This document shows positions 48,956 through 55,733 of a DNA stretch of 64,000 bases, piece by piece; position 1 is the stretch's first letter, and every line of letters starts with the position of its first letter. Made by a program: the position numbers and the translations under genes. The notes beneath the pieces were generated by a model. That model worked only from the letters and a program-made list of their open reading frames with translations. It searched no databases and had not been told where the DNA came from. Origin of the DNA: Schaalia canis. Its GTDB lineage: Bacteria > Actinomycetota > Actinomycetes > Actinomycetales > Actinomycetaceae. The stretch spans positions 124,001 through 188,000 of the forward strand of contig NZ_RQZF01000002.1 of NCBI RefSeq assembly GCF_003858455.1, read 5' to 3'.

Positions 48956-49015
48956 GGGTGTCTTCCATCACCACGCCCTCAAACGCTGCCTTCACGTTGC
49001 AACTCAAAGACACCC
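48956..49015. terminator. Possible terminator between mcrC and the DUF4143 gene
   Basis: GGGTGTCTT (48956-48964) and AAGACACCC (49007-49015) pair over a 42-base loop between convergent genes. Weak because of the loop and no T-run. Confidence 0.35.
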
Positions 49016-49027
49016 ACGGGAGCGCGG

Positions 49028-50323
49028 TTAACCCAACATTGCCAGCGGAATGACAGCAATACCATCAGGGCGCCGGTAAGCGTGGCGGCCAGCAGTTAGC
49101 ACAACACAATCTCGGAGGCGCTCGCCAAGCTTGTCGCGCATCCACACAAGGTGGCGCACATCAGCCTCGTCAACATGAGCTTTGAGCTTTACCTCAAAAG
49201 CAAGGACTTTACCCGTGTAATCCTCAGCAATAATGTCCACTTCACGACTGCCATCATCTTGAGTGGCGATAGGTTTCTTCTTCGTCTGTGTCTGGAAATG
49301 GAATGTCTGTGCCTCAGCTGCCTGAGCAGCACCTCGAACCGTCAAGACTGCCAGGGCCTCGAAGAGATGTCCGAATGCTTTCATCCCTCCGCCACGCGAA
49401 TCGAGCAGGCGAGAGGCATCCATCCCCATCAAACGCGCGCTTAAGGCTGGATCAAGCAAATAGTGCTTAGGCGATTTCTTCAAGCGCGTAAAAGGTGAAA
49501 ACGTGGGATACCAAGCAGGCAGAGTATCCAGAATCCACAGTTTCGTAAGGATATTCCGATACGACTCAGTCGCACTCTTACTCGGTTTATCCGACACTCC
49601 AGCTGTAGCAGCATCCAAGATCTCGCTATACGTTGCTGTTGTACCTGTTGCTGCAGCATAGGCTTGCAGCCATGCTAGGAGAGTTTGAGGCTTACGGACC
49701 TTGAGTCCCGCCTCTGGAATATCACGGTCAAGAATACGCTGAATATAACTATCAATCTGCCTTCTCTGTTGACGCGGCGTCATTCCCTGAATGCCAGGAA
49801 AACCGCTCGAACAGATCTCCTGAGCATACTGCTCAAGCGAGAAATCTGTCTCACCACTGACGTCTGCTGTCCCTAGAAACAAGTCGCGAATGAAAATCGA
49901 TGGGCTTGTAGATGCTCGCTCTGATAGGGCTAGCGGGCGCATATGAAAGGACACAATACGCCCAGCGCCACTATGAGTATCGACCCCTGTTAAAGGAGTA
50001 GCGCTACCCGTCAAGAACCTTACTCCAGGCAGACGCGCGTCCACTGCTCGCCGAACAAGATCCCAACTCTCTGGGTAGTGTTGCCACTCGTCAATCAGAA
50101 CAGAAGCATCCTGATTAACTGCCCCGGCAGGATTCGCCAAGAAAAGTGCCCGACCTTCGGCAGTATCCAAACGAAAAACGTGTTCCACGCGCCGGAGTGC
50201 TGTTTCCGTCTTCCCAACAGCCTTTGCACCATCAATCGCCACTGCAGGAAGACCAGGCAGAAGCTCATCAAGCTCTTCATCGATGTAGCGCCTTAAGTAC
50301 GCCCCCTTGGAATCTACTAACAC
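49028..50323 (-). CDS. AAA_14/DUF4143 ATPase
   Basis: 431 residues from GTG 50323 (purine-rich GAGGGGGA just before). N-terminal P-loop GAKAVGKTETA, Walker B VLIDEWQHYP and sensor VRFLTGSATPL. The C-terminal DUF4143 domain carries a restriction-like core EVDIIAEDYTGKVLAFEVKL (D..ExK). These proteins are common in host-associated bacteria, often scattered and in variable places; the molecular role is not established, with DNA-processing or antitoxin-like roles proposed. The gene is less GC-rich than its neighbours. A 23-bp periodic repeat lies 75-150 bases upstream. Confidence 0.88.
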   Translation of the reverse strand: MLVDSKGAYLRRYIDEELDELLPGLPAVAIDGAKAVGKTETALRRVEHVFRLDTAEGRALFLANPAGAVNQDASVLIDEWQHYPESWDLVRRAVDARLPGVRFLTGSATPLTGVDTHSGAGRIVSFHMRPLALSERASTSPSIFIRDLFLGTADVSGETDFSLEQYAQEICSSGFPGIQGMTPRQQRRQIDSYIQRILDRDIPEAGLKVRKPQTLLAWLQAYAAATGTTATYSEILDAATAGVSDKPSKSATESYRNILTKLWILDTLPAWYPTFSPFTRLKKSPKHYLLDPALSARLMGMDASRLLDSRGGGMKAFGHLFEALAVLTVRGAAQAAEAQTFHFQTQTKKKPIATQDDGSREVDIIAEDYTGKVLAFEVKLKAHVDEADVRHLVWMRDKLGERLRDCVVLTAGRHAYRRPDGIAVIPLAMLG

Positions 50324-50693
50324 TTCCCCCTCACTTCACCGAGAAAACACCGTTGATTCAACAGATTCTAACTATCCTAACGCCCAATAGCAACCACTTC
50401 CCCCCTCCTGAACCAGTCGTTTCCCCCCATGCAAACCATTCATTTCCCCCCTCCTGAACCAGTCGTTTCCCCCCTCGTTCCGTCATCTTATTGAGTGCCT
50501 GCCTGTTGTGGATTTCCGGGGATGAGCCGGTGACTCTTGGCGCGATCCCTTCCCAATCAGCCGCTGGACACCCTTGTTCAACAACGTGCCATGCTCCTGT
50601 CTGCTTCGCCACGCTACGCACCACCCCCCTGCCTCCCCCAACTCCACACAACGCACCTTCCCGCCCCCGCCCTCGACGGTGCACAATTAAGGC
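50324..50693. other. Intergenic region between the DUF4143 gene and kbl
   Basis: Divergent promoters expected. Besides the tandem repeat at 50397-50474 I see no gene; a minus-strand reading through the repeat is low complexity. Confidence 0.5.
50397..50474. repeat. 23-bp periodic repeat upstream of the DUF4143 gene
   Basis: The block YTTCCCCCC starts at 50397, 50420, 50443 and 50466, exactly every 23 bases. Units 1 and 3 have identical filler (starts TCCTGAACCAG); unit 2 differs (starts ATGCAAACC). On the minus strand, the sense of the DUF4143 gene, it reads as G6-A3 tracts. Confidence 0.85.
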
Positions 50694-51890
50694 ATGGATA
50701 CTCTTAGCGCCACACTCGAAGCCGAGCTCCAGTCCATCCGCGAACAGGGCCTATGGAAGGCCGAACGTGAAATCCTGGGCCGCCAGGGTCCGCACGTCAC
50801 CACTCCCGCTGGGGACGCCCTGAATTTCTGCGCCAATAACTACTTGGGACTTGCTGGGGATGAACGCCTTACCCAGGCCGCGCGCGACGCCCTCGATACA
50901 TGGGGCTTTGGCATGAGCTCTGTGCGTTTTATCTGCGGCACGCAAGACCAGCACCGCGCCCTTGAACGCGAAATCGCTGAGTTCCTGCGCATGGATGACG
51001 CGATCCTTTTCTCTTCCTGCTTTGATGCCAACGGTGGCATTTTTGAAGCCCTCTTTACCGCCAAGGACGCGATCATTTCTGACGAATTGAACCACGCCTC
51101 CCTGATTGACGGCATCCGCCTGTGTAAGGCCGCTCGCTTCCGCTACCGGAATGCTGACCTTGAAGACCTGCGCGCCCAGCTCGTTGCCGCGCGAGAGGGC
51201 GGCGCAGAGCAGATCGTTATTGTCACCGATGGCGTCTTTTCGATGGATGGTTCTTACGCTCCCCTGCCAGGCATTTGTGACCTAGCCGAGGAGTTCCGGG
51301 CGATCGTCATGGTCGATGACTCGCATGCGACGGGTTTTGTGGGCGCTGGTGGACGCGGCACGCCGGAATATTTTGGTGTGGAGGATCGCGTCGACATCCT
51401 CACCGGCACACTCGGTAAGGCGCTCGGCGGTGCTTCTGGCGGCTATGTTGCTGCAGGTCAGGCTGTTGTGGATATGCTGCGCCAGCGGGCCCGCCCCTAC
51501 CTCTTCTCTAACACGCTGGCGCCGACCGTGGTTGCGGGCTCTCGCGAGGCTCTGCGCCTGGCTGCCGACGCCGATGCTGAGCGCGCGCACCTGGCTGACA
51601 TGGCGGCCCTTTTTCGTTCGGAGATGGAGGCTGCTGGCTTTGCGATTTTGCCGGGCACTCACCCCATTCACGCCGTCATGTTCCCCGGCGAGGACGGTGC
51701 CCGCCAGGCCGTTGAGGTGGCTGCCCGCATGTTAGAGCTTGGCGTGTATGTGACAGCCTTTAGTTTCCCCGTGGTGCCGCGCGGGAAGGCTCGCATCCGC
51801 GTGCAGCTTTCCGCTGCGCACTCTGAGCAGGATGTGCGCGCCTGCGTTGCCGCCTTCATTCAGGCTCGCGAGGACGTTGCCGACCGCTGA
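50694..51890 (+). CDS. kbl: 2-amino-3-ketobutyrate CoA ligase (glycine C-acetyltransferase)
   Basis: 398 residues. PLP enzyme that splits 2-amino-3-ketobutyrate with CoA into glycine and acetyl-CoA. Schiff-base Lys K242 in LTGTLGKALGGASGG; PLP-binding DDSHATGF (208-215) and NYLGLAG near the N-terminus; the RIRVQLSAAH end motif is typical. Length equals the E. coli enzyme (398). It should act on the product of tdh at 29976. The ribosome site is weak (TAAGGC). It has its own terminator at 51968. Confidence 0.94.
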   Translation: MDTLSATLEAELQSIREQGLWKAEREILGRQGPHVTTPAGDALNFCANNYLGLAGDERLTQAARDALDTWGFGMSSVRFICGTQDQHRALEREIAEFLRMDDAILFSSCFDANGGIFEALFTAKDAIISDELNHASLIDGIRLCKAARFRYRNADLEDLRAQLVAAREGGAEQIVIVTDGVFSMDGSYAPLPGICDLAEEFRAIVMVDDSHATGFVGAGGRGTPEYFGVEDRVDILTGTLGKALGGASGGYVAAGQAVVDMLRQRARPYLFSNTLAPTVVAGSREALRLAADADAERAHLADMAALFRSEMEAAGFAILPGTHPIHAVMFPGEDGARQAVEVAARMLELGVYVTAFSFPVVPRGKARIRVQLSAAHSEQDVRACVAAFIQAREDVADR

Positions 51891-51967
51891 GTGCCGCCCG
51901 TCAGCTTGGGGATGCCCAGCAGACGATTGGGGCATACCTACCTTGGCGACAGCTTTAAGGTGAAACG

Positions 51968-52024
51968 GCAGTGGATGGGCACGCACAGCGTTCCCATCCA
52001 CTGCTACGCTTTTTACGCGGAACT
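51968..52024 (+). terminator. Terminator after kbl
   Basis: A 12-bp stem GCAGTGGATGGG (51968-51979) pairs with 51993-52004 and is followed by TACGCTTTTTACG. Confidence 0.8.
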
Positions 52025-52178
52025 GTCCGCGGCAATAGCCTCGCCACACGAAGTGTTGACGATGTCGCCTGCCTGCACCGCCCCGCCTCGTCCGACACTG
52101 ACCATCGCCCGCCTGTTCCTTAAGCGCCCACCCCTTGGCCGTCACCCCAGGCCTTCTCCTAATGAAAGTGAGCTGACT

Positions 52179-53150
52179 ATGTCCGGAGGACTTGTTGCCC
52201 TACTTGACGACATTGCGACCCTCGCGAAGGCTGCCGCTGCGTCGGTGGATGATGTTGCAGCGGGTGCGGCTAAGGCTTCCGCGAAGGCGGCGGGCGTCAT
52301 TATTGATGACACTGCGGTGACCCCTCAGTATGTTCAGGGCCTCTCTCCTGCACGTGAGCTGCCGGTGATTGCTCGCATTGCCAAAGGGTCACTGATCAAC
52401 AAGCTGTTGATTATTCTGCCTTTGGCGCTGCTCCTGTCATGGCTGGCTCCCTGGTCTTTGCCGATCCTGTTGATCATTGGCGGCTCCTACCTGTGTTTCG
52501 AGGGCGCGGAAAAGTTGCTTCATAAGCTGCATCTGCTGCCTCACCACGGCCCAGAGCACGGCGAGGGCGAAGGTGTTGCGGCAGTAAGCAGTGAAGAGTT
52601 CGAAAAGACAATTGTGTCGTCCGCAGTTCGCACTGACCTGATTCTTTCGGCAGAAATCATGCTGATTGCTTTAGCGGACTTGACTGGTAGCTCAAGCACC
52701 ATGCGGGTTGCGGTGTTGACCGCCGTGGCCTTGGCGATGACTTTCTTCGTCTACGGCGTGGTGGCCATCTTGGTGAAGATGGATGATTTTGGCCTGCACC
52801 TGGTGGCTCGCGGGGGCAAGCGTGCCGCCCTGGGTGAACGCATTGTGCGCGTCATGCCGAAAGTCTTTTCAGCGATTGGTGCGATTGGCACCCTGGCCAT
52901 GCTCTGGGTAGGCGGACACATCATTATCCTGTCCCTGCATGACCTTGGTTTTGATTGGCTGCACCATCTAGTCGAGACTGCCGTACACGCTGTCGAGTCC
53001 GCTGGCGGCGCGGTCATGTGGCTGGTTGAGACCGCACTGTCTGGCATCTTCGGCGCGCTCTGGGGCAGTGTCATTGCTGTCCTGTGGGTCGGCGTTCAGC
53101 GCCTGCGCCACTCGAAGGGCGAGGCAAAGGCGGCCGACGCGGCTCACTGA
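52179..53150 (+). CDS. Inner-membrane protein of the DUF808/YedI family
   Basis: 323 residues from ATG 52179; the reading is open upstream to 51891 but that part covers the kbl terminator. The N-terminus GGLVALLDDIATLAKAAAAS and the stretch VDDVAAGAAKASAKAAGVIIDDTAV are the family signature. About six membrane spans follow; a His/Gly/Glu-rich loop (HKLHLLPHHGPEHGEGEG) lies near 118-135. Function of the family is unknown. The ribosome site is weak. Confidence 0.88.
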   Translation: MSGGLVALLDDIATLAKAAAASVDDVAAGAAKASAKAAGVIIDDTAVTPQYVQGLSPARELPVIARIAKGSLINKLLIILPLALLLSWLAPWSLPILLIIGGSYLCFEGAEKLLHKLHLLPHHGPEHGEGEGVAAVSSEEFEKTIVSSAVRTDLILSAEIMLIALADLTGSSSTMRVAVLTAVALAMTFFVYGVVAILVKMDDFGLHLVARGGKRAALGERIVRVMPKVFSAIGAIGTLAMLWVGGHIIILSLHDLGFDWLHHLVETAVHAVESAGGAVMWLVETALSGIFGALWGSVIAVLWVGVQRLRHSKGEAKAADAAH

Positions 53151-53277
53151 GCATCACTTCAGGTTCAGCGCGCGTCAGCGTGACGCTCGTTTTCCACACA
53201 ACGAGGCTCCCGCGGCAGCCTCGTTTGTTGTAAGTGCTGCCTTGGTGCGTCGTCTGGCGAGGCTCAAACGAGGGTTA

Positions 53278-53348
53278 CGTGACAGTTGTTGCATGACGTG
53301 ACAGGTATAGCTGTCACATAATGTCGCAAGTGTCACGCTGTGCAACAA
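53278..53348 (+). repeat. Extragenic repeat element, copy 2
   Basis: Head CGTGACAGTTGTTGCA at 53278-53293, inner stem GTGACAG / CTGTCAC (53298-53304, 53311-53317), and an 8-bp tail TGCAACAA (53341-53348) complementary to TTGTTGCA of the head. Same orientation as copy 3 and nearly identical to it over 70 bases. Confidence 0.85.
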
Positions 53349-53529
53349 GTGATCCATAACTAGCACCCGCCCAGCCTCGGCACCTCGACCTCGCCGTGCC
53401 CACGCCTCGCCTAGCTGAACACCGACGCAACGTTCACTTTCCACACAGCCCTTCGCTATAGTCGCAAGGATAATCTGCTCTGCATTAAGGTGGCAGCATG
53501 CCAAATGCTTAAGCTCGGGCAAAGATGGC

Positions 53530-53565
53530 GGTCAGCATCTCCTTCACGACGCTGACCGCCATCTG
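53530..53565 (-). terminator. Probable terminator of the small cassette operon
   Basis: GATGGCGGTCAGC and its complement GCTGACCGCCATC face each other around CATCTCCTTCACGAC just downstream of the minus-strand gene at 53577; a T-run is not obvious. Confidence 0.55.
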
Positions 53566-53576
53566 ATTGCCCGACA

Positions 53577-53951
53577 CTAGTCGAAGATTTCGGTCAGTTC
53601 AGGATCTTCTGCCCGCAATGCGGCTACCATTTCGTCTCGCCAAGAAACTGAACCACCAAAATTCACGCTCTGAGCGCCATACCACATAGTCCCAAGCGCA
53701 CCGTGCCCTGTTGCAGAGAGGGAAATAATCATTCCCCCGAGCTCGTCATTTGCCTGGCCAACTTGTATTTCGACACGCTTCAACCGCAAAAGAAGTGGTC
53801 GCTTCAAAGCAACAACAGCAAAATCGGCAGGAACATCCATGGGGCCATATTCCATAGGATTAACATCTGCCCCAGAAAGACAGGATGAAAGCGAATACTT
53901 AATTTGATTCAAGTTCATCCCGGTACGAAAAAGGCGCTCATCTACCTTCAT
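53577..53951 (-). CDS. Hypothetical protein, 124 residues
   Basis: I do not recognise it. It starts at ATG 53951 after an AAGGAAGGAA purine run, so translation is likely. The protein is soluble and mixed alpha/beta, with a hydrophobic strand-like centre (DFAVVALKRPLLLRLKRVEIQVG), a Gly/Ser stretch (MIISLSATGHGALGTMWYG) and an acidic end (ELTEIFD). No signal peptide or membrane span. It sits 61 bases after the zinc-ribbon gene on the same strand, probably in one operon, inside a less GC-rich block flanked by repeat copies 2 and 3. Acquired by transfer is a reasonable inference; an immunity or small defence role is possible but unproven. Confidence 0.65.
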   Translation of the reverse strand: MKVDERLFRTGMNLNQIKYSLSSCLSGADVNPMEYGPMDVPADFAVVALKRPLLLRLKRVEIQVGQANDELGGMIISLSATGHGALGTMWYGAQSVNFGGSVSWRDEMVAALRAEDPELTEIFD

Positions 53952-54012
53952 TCTTTTCCTTCCTTCATCCCCTAAAAACCTCCTCGCAGCACAGCACTAC
54001 TTACCACACGCC

Positions 54013-54156
54013 CTATTGGGTACGACCGCAGTGAGGGCAACGATAGTTCTGCGCATTAGGCACGACGTAGAACGTTCCACCACACGATCGATTGGTGCAG
54101 ACTCGCCGAACGGTAGCGTTACCCCTAGGGGAAGCACTCGCTTCATAAGAAAACAT
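54013..54156 (-). CDS. Small zinc-ribbon protein, 47 residues
   Basis: A short gene with AGGAGG at 54161-54166 four bases before ATG 54156. The product has two CxxC-like knuckles: C20-x4-C25 (VCTNRSCGG) and C40-x2-C43 (YRCPHCGRTQ), 14 residues apart, and ends two residues after the second knuckle. That is the layout of a treble-clef/zinc-ribbon module. The first 19 residues are polar and probably disordered. It may bind nucleic acid or act as a partner of the 124-residue protein encoded next. No name can be given. The strong ribosome site and intact cysteine pattern argue that it is real. Confidence 0.7.
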   Translation of the reverse strand: MFSYEASASPRGNATVRRVCTNRSCGGTFYVVPNAQNYRCPHCGRTQ

Positions 54157-54230
54157 ATTTCCTCCTCATCTCCACAAAAGCCGCAACATCGCGCGCTCTT
54201 GCTTGGGTTATCAATTGCAAAATAAGACTA

Positions 54231-54240
54231 CCCCCCCCCC
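54231..54240. repeat. Homopolymer of ten C
   Basis: A C10 run (G10 on the sense strand of the small cassette) lies 75 bases upstream of the zinc-ribbon start, within AT-rich DNA where its promoter is expected. Such tracts can change length by slippage. Confidence 0.9.
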
Positions 54241-54513
54241 TCTATTCGTCAAGAGATTTAGTAAGCCTTCGTTAAAAGCCTTCGCATCACAAGCGAGTAG
54301 CAACTCCAAATCTCACGGCATAGAAAATTCGTCTCATTTAAGTCCCAACCCGACATAATCAGATTCAAATTCATTCCCGAAGTGCAAAAACATAAAATCT
54401 CTCGGCGTCAAGTCTTCATAGACACACCTTGGATCGGCGAAGGCGGCTGCGGGCACCTCGTTTTTTGCGCGCGCCACACTGCGGCACTATCTGCGAGGGT
54501 CAAAGGACGACTG

Positions 54514-54584
54514 CGTGACAGTTGTTGCACGACGTGACAGGTATAGCTGTCACATAATGCCGCAAGTGTCACGCTATGCAACAA
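54514..54584 (+). repeat. Extragenic repeat element, copy 3
   Basis: Head CGTGACAGTTGTTGCA (54514-54529), inner GTGACAG / CTGTCAC stem, tail TGCAACAA (54577-54584). Together with copy 2 it brackets the two-gene cassette as direct repeats. Confidence 0.85.
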
Positions 54585-54585
54585 G

Positions 54586-54635
54586 TGCTCCACCACTAGC
54601 ACCCGCCCAGTGCTCCATCACTAGCACCCGCCCAG
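54586..54635 (+). repeat. Tandem 25-bp duplication next to repeat copy 3
   Basis: Two 25-bp units (54586-54610, 54611-54635) differ at one base; each ends CTAGCACCCGCCCAG. Copy 2 of the element is followed by a single related unit. Confidence 0.9.
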
Positions 54636-54882
54636 CCCACCCCAGCCCAGCCCAGCGCCGGCACCTCGACCTCGCCATACCCGAGCCTCACCCTGATGAG
54701 CCACTATCCCTTGCCTGAACCGTCACCAACCTCAGCCCATCATCCGCCACGTCACTAAAGTTTGTGAAAATCGCGCGAAATACCACATATCCATATTGCG
54801 CAATCGGGACTAAAGGGCGATACCCTAAACAGTGGACCTGCAGCGTTCACCTATCCGCTGCTCACTATCACTAGGAGAGAAC

Positions 54883-55506
54883 ATGACGGTCTACACCCTG
54901 CCTGAACTCGGCTACGACTACGCCGCTCTGGAGCCCCACATCTCGGCCACCATCATGGAGCTGCACCACTCCAAGCACCACGCCGCCTACGTTGCCGGCG
55001 CGAATGGCGCTCTTGCTGCTCTGGAGGCAGCTCGCGAAGCTGGCGACCATGCCGCGATCAACCTGCATGAGAAGAACCTGGCCTTCCACCTGGGTGGTCA
55101 CACCAACCACTCCATCTTCTGGCAGAACATGGCCCCCGATGCTGGCGGCCGCCCCGAGGGTGAACTTGCTGCCGCTATTGATGAGTTCTTCGGCTCCTTC
55201 GAGAAGTTCCAGGCGCAGTTCGCCGCTGCTTCCCTGGGCCTGCAGGGCTCGGGCTGGGGTGTCCTCGCCTGGGATACCCTGGGCCAGCGCCTCGTCACCT
55301 TCCAGCTGACCGACCAGCAGGGCAACATCCCTGTTGCTACCGTTCCGCTGCTCATGCTGGACATGTGGGAGCACGCCTTCTACCTGGACTACAAGAACGT
55401 CAAGGCTGACTACGTCACCGCGTGGTGGAACGTTGTGAACTGGGCTGACGTGGCTGCACGCTTTGAGCGCGCCCGCACCCAGTACAACGGCCTCGTTGTT
55501 GCCTGA
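54883..55506 (+). CDS. sodA: Superoxide dismutase (Mn/Fe)
   Basis: 207 residues from ATG 54883 with AGGAGA upstream; an in-frame start at 54832 is without site. Converts superoxide to peroxide and oxygen in the cytoplasm. Metal ligands H28 (MELHHSKHH), H76 ([10 protein letters not shown]), D160 and H164 ([15 protein letters not shown]). The Gln in TDQQGNIP favours the Mn type, but metal choice cannot be fixed from sequence. Monocistronic, with a terminator at 55523. Confidence 0.95.
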   Translation: MTVYTLPELGYDYAALEPHISATIMELHHSKHHAAYVAGANGALAALEAAREAGDHAAINLHEKNLAFHLGGHTNHSIFWQNMAPDAGGRPEGELAAAIDEFFGSFEKFQAQFAAASLGLQGSGWGVLAWDTLGQRLVTFQLTDQQGNIPVATVPLLMLDMWEHAFYLDYKNVKADYVTAWWNVVNWADVAARFERARTQYNGLVVA

Positions 55507-55522
55507 TGAACTGACTGACGGA

Positions 55523-55604
55523 CACTGCGCCCCTCCTACCCCCCATCCGCACCGCCCAAAAGGCTGTCATGAATGTGTGCACGCCGGAGGGGCGCAGTGT
55601 TTTA
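55523..55604 (+). terminator. Terminator after sodA
   Basis: A 14-bp perfect stem (55523-55536 with 55586-55599, arm CACTGCGCCCCTCC) with a 49-base loop, followed by TTTTACT. Confidence 0.7.
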
Positions 55605-55615
55605 CTATTGTGTGT

Positions 55616-55706
55616 GCACGGGTGCCCAAGGATTCACCCCCAAGGGCTGAGAAGCGACGCTAACCGTTTCACCTGAACCAGGTCATGCTGGCGTAGGGAC
55701 GCAACC
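55616..55706 (+). promoter_or_regulatory. TPP riboswitch (THI element)
   Basis: Conserved THI-box landmarks occur in order: GGGTGCCC opening, GGGCTGAGA (55643-55651), ACCTGAACCAGGTCATG (central stem, about 55671-55687) and GCGTAGGGA (55691-55699). It lies directly before the kinase gene at 55731. Binding of thiamine pyrophosphate normally lowers expression of thiamine synthesis or uptake genes. Confidence 0.92.
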
Positions 55707-55709
55707 ACA

Positions 55710-55733
55710 CACCTGTGCAAGGAGGCGCAGGTG
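55710..55733 (+). promoter_or_regulatory. Ribosome-site hairpin, likely riboswitch expression platform
   Basis: CACCTGTGC (55710-55718) pairs over 9 bp with GCGCAGGTG (55725-55733); the loop and upper stem hold AAGGAGG and the stem buries the GTG start. It follows the TPP aptamer by a few bases, so control is most likely at translation. Confidence 0.65.

Larger units (their letters stand above)
53151..53576. other. Non-coding region carrying repeat copy 2
   Basis: The region around 53260-53420 resembles 54480-54690 both inside the element and in the following stretch (CTAGCACCCGCCCAG, then GGCACCTCGACCTCGCC). A 9-bp hairpin-like GACCGCCATC repeat near 53530-53565 may end the gene at 53577. 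Confidence 0.5.
54241..54882. other. Non-coding region before sodA
   Basis: It contains repeat copy 3, a 25-bp tandem duplication and C/A-rich DNA. No gene seen. A palindrome ATTGCGCAAT (54795-54804) lies near the expected sodA promoter, downstream of a possible TTGTGA / CATATC pair with an 18-base spacer. Confidence 0.45.

Noticed and set aside
50397-50474. CRISPR array
   Set aside because: Only four 9-base blocks with 14-base fillers, two of them identical; no cas genes.
53175-54602. Two similar minus-strand readings (53175-53522 and 54408-54602)
   Set aside because: Their similarity comes from repeat copies 2 and 3, which are hairpin elements, not from protein conservation.
44259-55000. 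Prophage or insertion sequence in the accessory block
   Set aside because: No integrase, transposase or phage structural gene found; only short repeats.
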